From: Proteobacteria bacterium ST_bin11
GTDB lineage: Bacteria > Pseudomonadota > Gammaproteobacteria > Methylococcales > Methylomonadaceae
DNA: 64,000 nucleotides
Assembly (NCBI GenBank): GCA_002083615.1
Contig: MSXO01000026.1
Location: 1 to 64,000, forward strand
Direction: 5' to 3'
The stretch's first letter is position 1. Each line of letters opens with the position of its first letter. Shown here piece after piece: positions 26,527 through 34,559 of the stretch. A program made the position numbers and the translations under genes. The notes under the pieces were generated by a model, which ran no database searches, was not told the origin of the DNA, and saw only the letters and a program-made list of their open reading frames with translations.

Positions 26527-27837
26527 CTAAGCGGCAAATACGGTACAGCGGTTGCGTCCATTTTGCTTGGACTGATAGAGGGCTTGATCGGCGCGCACAA
26601 ACACATCGTCATGCAAATCGCTCTCGTTAAAGTCGCTGATACCGCAACTTATGGTCAGATTCACATTTTCACCGTTAGAATTAAAGCCGCAGCTCTGAAT
26701 CATTTTGCGGGTGTTTTCCGCCATTTCCAGCGCCTGAAATGCATGGGTATTGGGCATCAGCATCACAAACTCTTCACCGCCGTAACGGGCTACGAAGTCA
26801 GTTTCTCGACAGTTATTCAGTAACAATTGGGCGACCAAAGCCAAGGTTTTATCGCCCGACTTATGTCCGTAGGTATCATTTATGCGTTTGAAGAAATCGA
26901 TATCCCAAATGATCAAGCTTAGCGGTGCTCGGTAACGCTTCCAACGCTTTAATTCCATCTCGGCGCGATTGTTGTAAGCCAAACGATTTGGCAAGCCGGT
27001 CAAAGAGTCGCTAAGCGCTTTGTCGTGCTCTATCTTGAGTTTAACGCGCAAGGTCTCGGTCTCGGTTTCCAGCTCTTGCAACTTCTTCGTCATTAATTCA
27101 ATTTTTTCTTGCGCATCCCGCTGCCGTTCATCTTCTATCTGTTTATGCTCTAGTAACTGCTCCAACAAACGATCAAGGTACTCCGCCGTCTGATTCTTTA
27201 AGATATCAAGCTCCTCAGCGGCCTGAGTCGAATCTTTTAGACTACCCACTTGCCGGTGTATCTCGGTATTGAGATTCTCACGGTTATCTATCATCTCCCG
27301 ATTAGCTTGACCTGCGATCTCCACGTCTTGCCCAAGTTCGTCCAGCCTATCGCTTAAATCCCCCAGAAATACATCGATACCTTTCTGCTCTGATACGCTG
27401 TAATCTTTGATATTCAGCAATAGGGTAATCGCTGAATCGATGACTTTCTTATAGGAGTCCTCGCTCAGATTAGCCCTGACCCGTTGCTTTAAAAGCGAGG
27501 TCTGGTGCTGAAAACGCAACGGTACTTCCGCATCATTGAGCAGTTCATCTAACCGCTCCAGCAAGTAGTTGTTTTGCAACGCAGCGCCGTCGCCTTCGCC
27601 GACATTCACATCCTGTTTGGCTTGCTTGGATATGTGCACCAAGGTTTTGGAAACAGCTTGCAGCTCAGACAGCAATTCCTGCGAATTCGCGCCACTTCGT
27701 AATTTTGCGCCTATCGCCAACAAATGCGGTTCTAACAACCGGTGACTACCTTGGCAAAAAATCAGCAGTTGAATGACCAGCTTGTATAAAAACTTTTCGT
27801 TATCTAGTGGAGCGGAATAAGGGGTACTAGTCGCCAT
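26527..27837 (-). CDS. Diguanylate cyclase (GGEEF), paralogue B
   Basis: A 436-residue cytoplasmic protein. An N-terminal helical domain (1-150) precedes a coiled coil (about 190-265) and a C-terminal GGDEF domain. The active site GGEEF is intact, and RETD five residues before it is the inhibitory I-site that binds c-di-GMP, so product feedback is expected. It is 15 bases downstream of a second cyclase with the same layout, so the pair probably arose by tandem duplication. The signal sensed by the N-terminal domain is unknown. Confidence 0.93.
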   Translation of the reverse strand: MATSTPYSAPLDNEKFLYKLVIQLLIFCQGSHRLLEPHLLAIGAKLRSGANSQELLSELQAVSKTLVHISKQAKQDVNVGEGDGAALQNNYLLERLDELLNDAEVPLRFQHQTSLLKQRVRANLSEDSYKKVIDSAITLLLNIKDYSVSEQKGIDVFLGDLSDRLDELGQDVEIAGQANREMIDNRENLNTEIHRQVGSLKDSTQAAEELDILKNQTAEYLDRLLEQLLEHKQIEDERQRDAQEKIELMTKKLQELETETETLRVKLKIEHDKALSDSLTGLPNRLAYNNRAEMELKRWKRYRAPLSLIIWDIDFFKRINDTYGHKSGDKTLALVAQLLLNNCRETDFVARYGGEEFVMLMPNTHAFQALEMAENTRKMIQSCGFNSNGENVNLTISCGISDFNESDLHDDVFVRADQALYQSKQNGRNRCTVFAA

Positions 27838-27852
27838 GTCTATTGTACTTAG

Positions 27853-29379
27853 TTAGACAACAACGCAACGGTTGCGGCCAGTTTGTTTGGCACTGTACAA
27901 ACCGGAATCGGCTCTGTTGAAAATCGACTCGTTACTGTCGCCTTCGAGAAACTGGCTAATGCCGCACGATAAGGTAATAAACACTTTGTTGCCATTTGCA
28001 TTGAAACTGCTGTGTTCTAGGGTTTTTCGAAGCTTTTCCGCGATCAATAAGGCCGATTTGGCATCGGCACCAGGCAATATCATCACAAATTCTTCGCCGC
28101 CGAAACGCGCGACAAAATCGGTCTCGCGGCAGTGTTTTGATAATAATTCCGCTATAACAATCAAAGCCTTATCCCCACACTTATGCCCATAGGTGTCGTT
28201 GATTTTCTTAAACAAATCCACATCCCAGACCATCAGGCTCATCGGCGATTTGTGCCGCCGACAACGTGCCATTTCATCAGCCAAACGATCCTCAAACGCC
28301 AAGCGATTCGGCAAATTGGTTAATGGATCGCGGGTCGCACGATGCTGGGCAAGATCGAGCTTAGAGCGCAAATCTGATGACTCGGACTCCATTTCACGCA
28401 GCCTTTGCGACAGGATCTGCATTTCGCGTTGGGCTTGATCCCGTTCCTGCTGTTCCTGAAGATTGTGGGCTTGAATTTGTTGGGTAATAGTGGTCAATCG
28501 ACTGCTGACAATTTGCTTTAACGGCTCAAGCTGGGTCGCATTCTCCGACTTTTCCCGCAATTCCATGATTTGCTCAGATACGGCCTGATCCAGCAAATTA
28601 CGCTTTTTAACACTGATCTCATTGGCAGCATTAACACCAGTTGCTTTTACACCCAGTTCGGTCAACTGCTCGGTCAATTTCGACAGAAATGCCGCCATCT
28701 CCTGTTGTTCCGATTCCAGATGCTTCTTTACCGCCAACAGCAACGCCACCGTATCGTCGAAAATTGGCCCTAATGGGTGATCCGAGAACAACCGGCTTTT
28801 GATTTTTTCGGCATCTTCGGCAAAAAACAACGGAATCTCTGCATTGTCCAATAACCGGATAAGCTGAATATTAATGGCTTTGGCATCCGCCCCGGTTAAT
28901 TCCAACGCCAAGTCGATGTTGGCAAGCGGCTTGTTCTCCTCTACCAGTTCTAACAGTGCCAAATATAAGAACTGATTGTTACTGAATTGGCGGCTTTCGT
29001 ATTTTTCTCGGATCTCATCAAGCTGCTCCAGATGCCGAGGATATTGCTTACCAAGAAACTCGAACAGCAAGGAAGCGTCCAAGAGCGCCGCCTCGGGCGA
29101 TTCTTCCAACATTATCAAAGCATTGGAAAAAGCCGACAGCTCTTTCTGCAGTTGCTGGCTTTGCAGGCCGCCTTTCAGTAGGTTTCTAATGCGATTTAAG
29201 TGAGGATCGAGTTGCCTGTTAAGACCTTTAACAGCTAGCGCAAAACGCACGATGGTCTTGCACAACAACTCCTCGTTGGCTTTGTATTGCTTTTCAGTTT
29301 GTTCCTGGTCGTCCAACAGCTCGAGGTATTTATCCTTCCACCTGTCCGGACCCTCATCCTTGTTTTTAAAAAAAACCAT
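27853..29379 (-). CDS. Diguanylate cyclase (GGEEF), paralogue A
   Basis: A 508-residue cytoplasmic protein with the same order as its downstream neighbour: helical N-terminal domain, coiled coil (about 255-345), then a GGDEF domain with GGEEF and the RETD I-site. The N-terminal portion (KTIVRFALAVKGLNRQLDPHL) aligns by eye with the same part of paralogue B (KLVIQLLIFCQGSHRLLEPHL), so the whole gene was duplicated rather than the catalytic domain alone. It is the first gene of a two-gene unit. No membrane segment is seen. Confidence 0.93.
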   Translation of the reverse strand: MVFFKNKDEGPDRWKDKYLELLDDQEQTEKQYKANEELLCKTIVRFALAVKGLNRQLDPHLNRIRNLLKGGLQSQQLQKELSAFSNALIMLEESPEAALLDASLLFEFLGKQYPRHLEQLDEIREKYESRQFSNNQFLYLALLELVEENKPLANIDLALELTGADAKAINIQLIRLLDNAEIPLFFAEDAEKIKSRLFSDHPLGPIFDDTVALLLAVKKHLESEQQEMAAFLSKLTEQLTELGVKATGVNAANEISVKKRNLLDQAVSEQIMELREKSENATQLEPLKQIVSSRLTTITQQIQAHNLQEQQERDQAQREMQILSQRLREMESESSDLRSKLDLAQHRATRDPLTNLPNRLAFEDRLADEMARCRRHKSPMSLMVWDVDLFKKINDTYGHKCGDKALIVIAELLSKHCRETDFVARFGGEEFVMILPGADAKSALLIAEKLRKTLEHSSFNANGNKVFITLSCGISQFLEGDSNESIFNRADSGLYSAKQTGRNRCVVV

Positions 29380-29508
29380 GAAACATGCCCTAATTCTTAA
29401 ATTCTCGGTCGCCTGATTATAGTCTATCGTTCAATTTGTGAATGATATCCAATAATCAGCGTCAGTTCCCCACATCCATGTTCAGTAGGTAAGTCGCTAG
29501 TGGCTCAT

Positions 29509-30114
29509 TTATTTTTTCTGGCTTTCCTGGGCTATCAAATGATTGACCACGGTCAACATATTGGCTTGAGATTTTGCCGACTGCGCGGTCACTTTATATT
29601 TACCGTTGACGATCAAAGCAGGTACGCCACTGATACCGTAACGCGGGCCGGTAGACTCGGCTTGACGAAGCTTGGCGTCAACCAAAAACGAGTTAAATGC
29701 GCTCCGAAACTCCTCATCCTTAACGCCATGATCGGCAAAAAACTTGGCCAGCTCGTCTTCGCTGACTAATTTTTGCTTCTTGTTCTGAATCGCATCGAAC
29801 AGATCGGCATGGACTTTATCCAAAACGCCCAAAGCTTCGGCGGTAAAATACGCCTTGGCATGCTTACCCCACAGATCGCTGAATACAGCCGGCTGGCGGA
29901 TAAACTCGACATTGGCGGGTTTGGTTTTCAACCATTCGACCATGGACGGTTCAAGGCTGTAACAATGCGGGCATCCATACCAAAAAAACTCGATCACTTC
30001 GATCTTGTCCGGATTTTGTACCGGCTGCGCCGGCGTAACGGCTTCGTAACCATCCTCCGCATGTACCAGAGAAGAAAAACTCAGCAGTCCCAACAATGCG
30101 ATTATTTTTAACAT
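29509..30114 (-). CDS. dsbA: Thiol:disulfide interchange protein DsbA
   Basis: Periplasmic oxidase that inserts disulfides in exported proteins. The 201-residue product has a signal peptide (cleavage after VHA), the active site FFWYGCPHCYSLEP with CPHC, and the cis-Pro loop GISGVPALIVNGKY. Start 30114 is an ATG with GGAG at seven bases; the frame extends one TTG codon further. Pseudomonas and relatives share the order dsbA, cytochrome c4, engB found here. The many exported Cys proteins nearby, such as the DUF4124 protein, would be clients. Confidence 0.95.
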   Translation of the reverse strand: MLKIIALLGLLSFSSLVHAEDGYEAVTPAQPVQNPDKIEVIEFFWYGCPHCYSLEPSMVEWLKTKPANVEFIRQPAVFSDLWGKHAKAYFTAEALGVLDKVHADLFDAIQNKKQKLVSEDELAKFFADHGVKDEEFRSAFNSFLVDAKLRQAESTGPRYGISGVPALIVNGKYKVTAQSAKSQANMLTVVNHLIAQESQKK

Positions 30115-30143
30115 CAACGTTCTCCGTAATAATGTCTTACCGA

Positions 30144-30237
30144 TAAAAAACCGCCTGATTATAAAGATTCTTCAGCTAAGCCGAAAAGCGTCATCTTCGC
30201 AGATGATGATGTCGCTGAAATATCGTTATAATCAGGC
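30144..30237 (-). promoter_or_regulatory. Nested hairpin plus U-run in the dsbA leader
   Basis: Outer arms GCCTGATTATAA (30153-30164) and TTATAATCAGGC (30226-30237) pair perfectly over 12 bases. Inside, TTCAGC pairs with GCTGAA and CATCT with AGATG. On the minus strand the structure is followed by GGTTTTTT, as in an intrinsic terminator, and dsbA begins 39 bases after the outer arm. The left arm also contains TATAAT in minus orientation, a possible -10 box. The element may be the cytochrome c4 terminator, a dsbA attenuator or both. The rest of the gap, 30238-30509, holds nothing I can name. Confidence 0.6.
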
Positions 30238-30509
30238 AAACCCTGTTCACACCCATAGCGTAAACCATTTCACAAAAAACCGAACACCGCCAGAAAACAG
30301 TCGATTTTCATACTAGAGCCTAACCAGACTCTCATGCGGCCATGCGGCTTGATTAAAACAACAAACCTACAATACGAGGTGCTTCAACTCTAGCAATCGG
30401 CACCCAAGCCGTTGCTAGTGCGAGACACAAATGAGGAAGAGAGCAGTCCTTGCGAATTAACGATTAGATCAATTTCGGCAAAGCAGCAGCTTCGCTGAGC
30501 AACAACTGC

Positions 30510-31193
30510 TTATTTCATCGTAGAAATATAATAAGCAACAGCTTTAATATCCTCATCGGTCATTTTGGTAGCGATCATGTGCATCATGTTTTCGCGATTA
30601 TTACTGCGCGCGCCGGTTTTGAAATCGGTCAAACTTTTGATCAGATAATCGGCATGCTGGGAGTGCAATGACGGAAAAGAAGCGGGCTTGTTACCCTCTG
30701 CATAAGGACCGTGACAAGCCACGCACGCCGATACCTCGCGGCTAATGTTACCGTTGCGGTACAAATCGCTGCCCTTCGTAATTAAGGCGTCTAGCTCGGC
30801 TTTTTCCTGCTCAGGTGTTTTCGCAGGAGCATCATCGTCATCGCTCACCGGCAACTTCGGTGCCGGATTGGTAGATATCTTGTTGCCTGCGTAATAACTG
30901 GCGATTTCCTGAATCGCTTGATCGTCAAGCCCCGCAGCCAGTGGCGCCATCATAGGCGCTAATCGCGCACCACTTTTGAACGCGTGTAGCTGCTTGGCTA
31001 GATAAGTTTGATGCTGCCCAGCCAATTTCGGGAAAGCAGGCATCGTGCTATTACCATCTTCGCCATGGCAGCCCGCACAACTGGCGGCTTTGGTTTTTCC
31101 GGCACTGGCACCAGCATTACCCTGCGCACTGACGTGACCGGCGCCGGTTGCCAACAACAAAGAGATGGAAACAGTCAGCAATTTTTTTATCAT
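30510..31193 (-). CDS. Di-haem cytochrome c4
   Basis: Periplasmic electron carrier of the cytochrome c4/c553 type, delivering electrons to terminal oxidases. From ATG 31193 the protein is 227 residues with a signal peptide (cleavage after VSA). Two haem sites are CAGCH and CVACH, each with a distal Met (PMMAPLA in the first half, NMMHMIA in the second), in two domains of about 90 residues joined by an acidic linker (DDDDAPAKTPEQEKAELD). The longer frame to 31289 adds residues that do not fit. It lies between engB (divergent) and dsbA. Confidence 0.93.
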   Translation of the reverse strand: MIKKLLTVSISLLLATGAGHVSAQGNAGASAGKTKAASCAGCHGEDGNSTMPAFPKLAGQHQTYLAKQLHAFKSGARLAPMMAPLAAGLDDQAIQEIASYYAGNKISTNPAPKLPVSDDDDAPAKTPEQEKAELDALITKGSDLYRNGNISREVSACVACHGPYAEGNKPASFPSLHSQHADYLIKSLTDFKTGARSNNRENMMHMIATKMTDEDIKAVAYYISTMK

Positions 31194-31303
31194 TATGGGC
31201 CCCTGCTCAGGAAGGTTGATCGACATTAAGCAAGCTGATGACAGCCACCAGACGCTATAATGCCCGGATTCTAACCGATTTATAAACACTAAGCGAGACT
31301 GTG

Positions 31304-31924
31304 ATGAATCCCATCTACCATCAGGCCAAGTTCATCAACAGCGCCCCCAAACTGAAAGACGCACCGCCCGACCAAGGCATGGAGATCGCCTTCGCCGGCC
31401 GCTCTAATGCCGGCAAATCCAGCGCAATTAACACGCTAGTACAGCAAAACGCCCTGGCCCGTGTCAGCAAAACCCCCGGCCGCACGCAATTACTGAATTT
31501 TTTTGAAATCGACGCCAAACGCAAACTGGTCGATTTACCCGGCTACGGCTACGCCAAAGTCCCGGAAGCCATCAAAAAAGACTGGCGACTCATGATGGAA
31601 AGCTACTTACACGATCGCCAAGCCCTGTGCGGCATCGTCCAGGTCATGGACATCCGGCATCCACTCACCGACTTCGACTGGCAAATGGTCGAATGGTGCG
31701 AACACCGTAAACTGCCCCTGCACATCCTGCTGACCAAGTCTGACAAGCTGAAATTCGGCGCGGCTAAAACCACTTTATTGCAGGTACAGCGCGATTTGAG
31801 CCAAGCAGACATTGCGGTGACGTTGCAGTTGTTCTCCGCATTGAACAAAACCGGGATTGACGACGTGCATCAGGTTTTGGATGAATGGTTTGGGTTCAGG
31901 AAGATGGTGGTTTCGGAGGATTAA
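31304..31924 (+). CDS. engB: Ribosome biogenesis GTPase EngB/YsxC
   Basis: Essential GTPase for 50S ribosome assembly. The 206-residue product has G1 GRSNAGKSS, G2 around TPGRTQ, G3 DLPGYGYAKV and G4 TKSD, with the short form typical of the family. ATG at 31304 follows directly on a GTG at 31301; either could start translation. It is divergent from cytochrome c4 and forms the left core-genome border of the accessory region. Confidence 0.95.
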   Translation: MNPIYHQAKFINSAPKLKDAPPDQGMEIAFAGRSNAGKSSAINTLVQQNALARVSKTPGRTQLLNFFEIDAKRKLVDLPGYGYAKVPEAIKKDWRLMMESYLHDRQALCGIVQVMDIRHPLTDFDWQMVEWCEHRKLPLHILLTKSDKLKFGAAKTTLLQVQRDLSQADIAVTLQLFSALNKTGIDDVHQVLDEWFGFRKMVVSED

Positions 31925-32111
31925 ACCTAATGGGTGGAACGTAGCTCATTTTCCCTTCTCCAGCGGGAGAGGGCGGAATGAGCGAGACATTGTGTCGCTG
32001 GCGAGGCGGCTGATTTTAATGTCAACTCTTGGCCCGACAGCCGAGGTAATCTCGATAAGCCACCACTGGTTTTCACCCCACGGAGCAGGCTTTCGGCTTT
32101 GATGAACGTGG

Positions 32112-32429
32112 CCAAGTGATTGGTACATTCACCGCTACAACACGGACCTCTCGTTTACGGATAATACCCTTTACATTTTCCCATTCGGTGCTGGCCAAGC
32201 GTGAAAGCAGGTCAATATCTTCTACAAACAAGATATCGTTTGGCCGACTATCTGTTAATAGGCGGAGTCACTCCGGACGCTTTAAGTGAGCGAGGGATTG
32301 GTTTTCAGCATAATAGTTACAAATGACCACACCATGTTCATACGCAAAGCGATCCTGAGAACCGCGTGCGCGTTGGGCGTCCTGTTCCTTGTTAGAGGCT
32401 CGCAGATAAGCGCGGATAAAATTTATCAT
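32112..32429 (-). pseudogene. Serine resolvase N-terminal domain, broken by an in-frame TGA
   Basis: Read on the minus strand from ATG 32429: INFIRAYLRASNKEQDA gives the resolvase start with the catalytic Ser12 in RAS. A TGA at 32268-32270 stops the frame after KRPE, yet the same frame continues with resolvase sequence (LRLLTDSRPNDILFVEDIDL, then LSRLASTEWENVK and VRVVAVNVP) down to 32112. The DNA-binding domain is absent. This is a decayed Tn3-type resolvase and pairs with the transposase remnant at 33371. No other gene occupies the 31925-32111 gap. Confidence 0.78.
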
Positions 32430-32504
32430 TGGCTTTATTAGGGTTAGTTTGCCGAACCGGTCTGAACAGGGTTGTCTTTCAGTTTAAAAGAGTACCATTT
32501 TTCA

Positions 32505-32538
32505 TTGGTTCGATAAGGGCTTACCCTTATTGAACCAA
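32505..32538. repeat. Inverted repeat upstream of vapBC
   Basis: TTGGTTCGATAAGGG and CCCTTATTGAACCAA, 15-base arms with one mismatch around CTTA. It lies between the resolvase remnant and vapB and may be part of the resolution site or an old transposon end. Confidence 0.55.
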
Positions 32539-32546
32539 CTTGATAA

Positions 32547-32576
32547 ATATCATGAGTATATACCAGTCTATGATAT
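32547..32576 (+). promoter_or_regulatory. Candidate VapB operator
   Basis: Exact inverted repeat ATATCAT ... ATGATAT with a 16-base centre that itself contains the palindrome GTATATAC. It lies 38 bases before the vapB ATG, the usual place for the autoregulatory operator of a toxin-antitoxin operon. Confidence 0.5.
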
Positions 32577-32613
32577 ATATTCATAATACCTATTTGATAC
32601 AGGGGGGGTTAAT

Positions 32614-32856
32614 ATGCGTACGACTGCCAAGTTATTTACCACAGGCCGAAGCCAAGCGATACGGCTTCCGAAAGAATTCCGTTTTCCGGGCGCGGAAGTA
32701 TTTATTCGTCGTGATCCCGTGACTGGCGAAGTCATTCTGTCGCCCAAGCCGGCATCCTGGGCGGATTTTTTCGAGCTTGCTGATCACGCCAAGATTCCTG
32801 GCGATTTCATGACGGATCGAGAAGACCTGCCGAACCAAGAGAGAGATTTGTTTTGA
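32614..32856 (+). CDS. vapB: VapB-type antitoxin (AbrB/MazE-like)
   Basis: An 80-residue antitoxin with a swapped-hairpin DNA-binding N-terminus (KLFTTGRSQAIRLPKEFRFP), typical of VapB proteins that pair with PIN toxins. The acidic C-terminal tail (about 45-80) should wrap the toxin and block its active site. The start is preceded by a run of seven G. The TGA stop overlaps the toxin ATG by one base, so the two are translationally coupled, with antitoxin first. Confidence 0.93.
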   Translation: MRTTAKLFTTGRSQAIRLPKEFRFPGAEVFIRRDPVTGEVILSPKPASWADFFELADHAKIPGDFMTDREDLPNQERDLF

Positions 32857-33266
32857 TGCGTTATATGCTGGATACCAATATGGCCAGTTATATTATAAAA
32901 AGCCATCCCCTGGAGATTCGACACCGGCTGGCATCAGTGCCGATGGACAGTATTACTATATCCGCAGTCACACAAGGCGAGCTTTTATATGGCTTGGCTC
33001 GCAAGGGACATCCAGCCACCCTTGCAAAACTCATCCGGGAATTTCTATTTCGTGTTGAGACATTGCCCTGGGACGAGCAAGCAGCCACCGTTTATGGCGA
33101 TTTGCGCGCGTCTTGCATGTCGGTTGGTATTACACTTGGGGCACTCGACATGATGATCGCCGCGCATGCAATTGCCGCCAATACCATACTTGTCACCCAT
33201 GATAAAGCCTTCAGCCTGGTTCCCGACGGGGTTTTGACTATCGAAGATTGGATGAATGGCGTTTAG
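32856..33266 (+). CDS. vapC: VapC PIN-domain ribonuclease toxin
   Basis: A 136-residue PIN-domain RNase. Acidic metal-binding residues are present: Asp6 in MLDTN, Glu in TQGELLYGL, Asp in LGALDMMIAAHAI, and Asp in VTHDKAF. Such toxins cleave tRNA or rRNA. The ATG at 32856 overlaps the vapB stop; a TTG one codon earlier is in frame. The active-site residues are intact, so the toxin should work, unlike the transposon genes on both sides. Confidence 0.93.
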   Translation: MRYMLDTNMASYIIKSHPLEIRHRLASVPMDSITISAVTQGELLYGLARKGHPATLAKLIREFLFRVETLPWDEQAATVYGDLRASCMSVGITLGALDMMIAAHAIAANTILVTHDKAFSLVPDGVLTIEDWMNGV

Positions 33267-33370
33267 GTTGTAAACGATGATGGCGAAGAACAAGCTGCTG
33301 AGGGTAGGAAGCGGAGCATTACGCTCTATATGGTCTGCCGAGTTTCGATGACGCTCAGTGGTTGTAATAC

Positions 33371-33961
33371 TTGGCACTGTCCGAAACCGAACTGATGCTT
33401 GCGACCAGCAGGCCCGGACTCCATGCCCAAGTCTATTGCATTTTACAAATCGGTTACTTCAAGGCCAGCATGCATTTTTTCCGATTTGACTGGAGCGAAG
33501 TCGAAGACGATCGCGCCTTTGTATCGAGCCGTTATTTCATCGGCGATATCTTTGAACGCAAATCGATAACCAACCATGAGCATTACACTCAGCACGGACG
33601 TATTGCCGAGTTGTTGCGCTATCGGCTGTGGACTTCCTACTTTCTACCACAGATCGTGCGTCAGGCTGAGTCTATTGTGTTGCGTGACGACTTCGCGGGC
33701 TTTTGTGTTCGTCGAGTTGCTCGCATGGCTTAACGATCAGAAAATCTTCGGCTAGGCTACACAACACTGCAAGAATTGATCAGCGAAACACTATTCGCCG
33801 AACGCCGTCGACTTGGCGGACTACTTGCGGAAATACTGGACGAGGCAGAAGCGCCTTTCACAACGACCGCTAGACGAATGTCCGCCAACCACTTTACCGA
33901 AGAAGTTACGAAAGAATCTATTGATCTTCGATGTAACCCTTCAACAATACCGTCTTCGTGA
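33371..33961 (+). pseudogene. Tn3-family transposase N-terminal remnant
   Basis: The first frame (33371-33733) reads LSETELMLATSRPGLHAQVY, then ILQIGYFKASMHFF, like the DUF4158 N-terminus of Tn3-family transposases. It is blocked by a stop at 33365-33367 upstream and by a shift near 33700. The match resumes in other frames as FVELLAWLNDQKIF and RLGYTTLQELISETLFAERR, then fades after 33850. At least two frameshifts and loss of the whole catalytic part mean it is dead. It lies 105 bases after vapC. Confidence 0.75.
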
Positions 33962-34010
33962 GGCGGACGACGCGTACAATCTTAGTCGAACGCCATATTT
34001 GGTATAAATA

Positions 34011-34559
34011 ATAATATTATTTTTTTTAAAAAAAACAGTATCTTATGTTAGTTTATTATATGCTTACTGAGTATTTCTTTCGCTGAAAATGTTGGAAACG
34101 TAGCGTTAGCGGAGTGAAGATTTTTAGTCCCCGATAGCCGTAGCGCCGGGCGGGTTATCGCAGCGAAGCGGAGAAAACCTGCAAGGCATCGCGAAACGGC
34201 GTTAAGTTATGCGAGAGCCAAAGTTTCGACTCCCTGTTGGGTCGCAACGAGGTGACGCGGACGAATCGGGGCGCCGCTGGCATAAGCGGTCGCGTAGTTT
34301 TCGCCGATTTTTTCCTGCAGGGAAGCTTGAAAAATCTTTCGGCAAAAATAGCGACTCCCCGAATTATCACACTAGATTTTATAACACAGACGGCACGGCA
34401 ATAGACTATTGCAAACTTTTACCGCTTCATTTGATCATCCCAGCTAATCTTGAATACCGCCAGGGAGCTGCCATGGTCAGGTTGCATATTCCGATACCAA
34501 AAGAACCACTGGCGCCGATAATGAGCTTGGCTCTTGAGCCAAGGCTGAGCAATTCAGAT
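34011..34559. other. Intergenic stretch between transposase remnant and T1SS genes
   Basis: Begins with an A/T-rich run (34006-34040). A GC-rich part follows with repeated GCGAAGCGGAG, GTAGCG and similar short words (34095-34290). Open frames cross it but none has family features. A perfect 18-base palindrome lies at its end. I cannot assign it; it may be degraded mobile DNA. Confidence 0.4.
34526..34543. repeat. Perfect palindrome after the HlyD-type gene
   Basis: CTTGGCTC-TT-GAGCCAAG, 17 bases beyond the stop of the secretion adaptor gene on the minus strand. No U-run follows, so it is only a possible terminator. Confidence 0.5.

Noticed and set aside
33341..33365. TGACGCTCAGTGG, which matches part of the terminal repeat of Tn3
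   Set aside because: It lies just before the transposase start, where a Tn3 end is not expected, the rest of the 38-base repeat is absent, and it could be chance.
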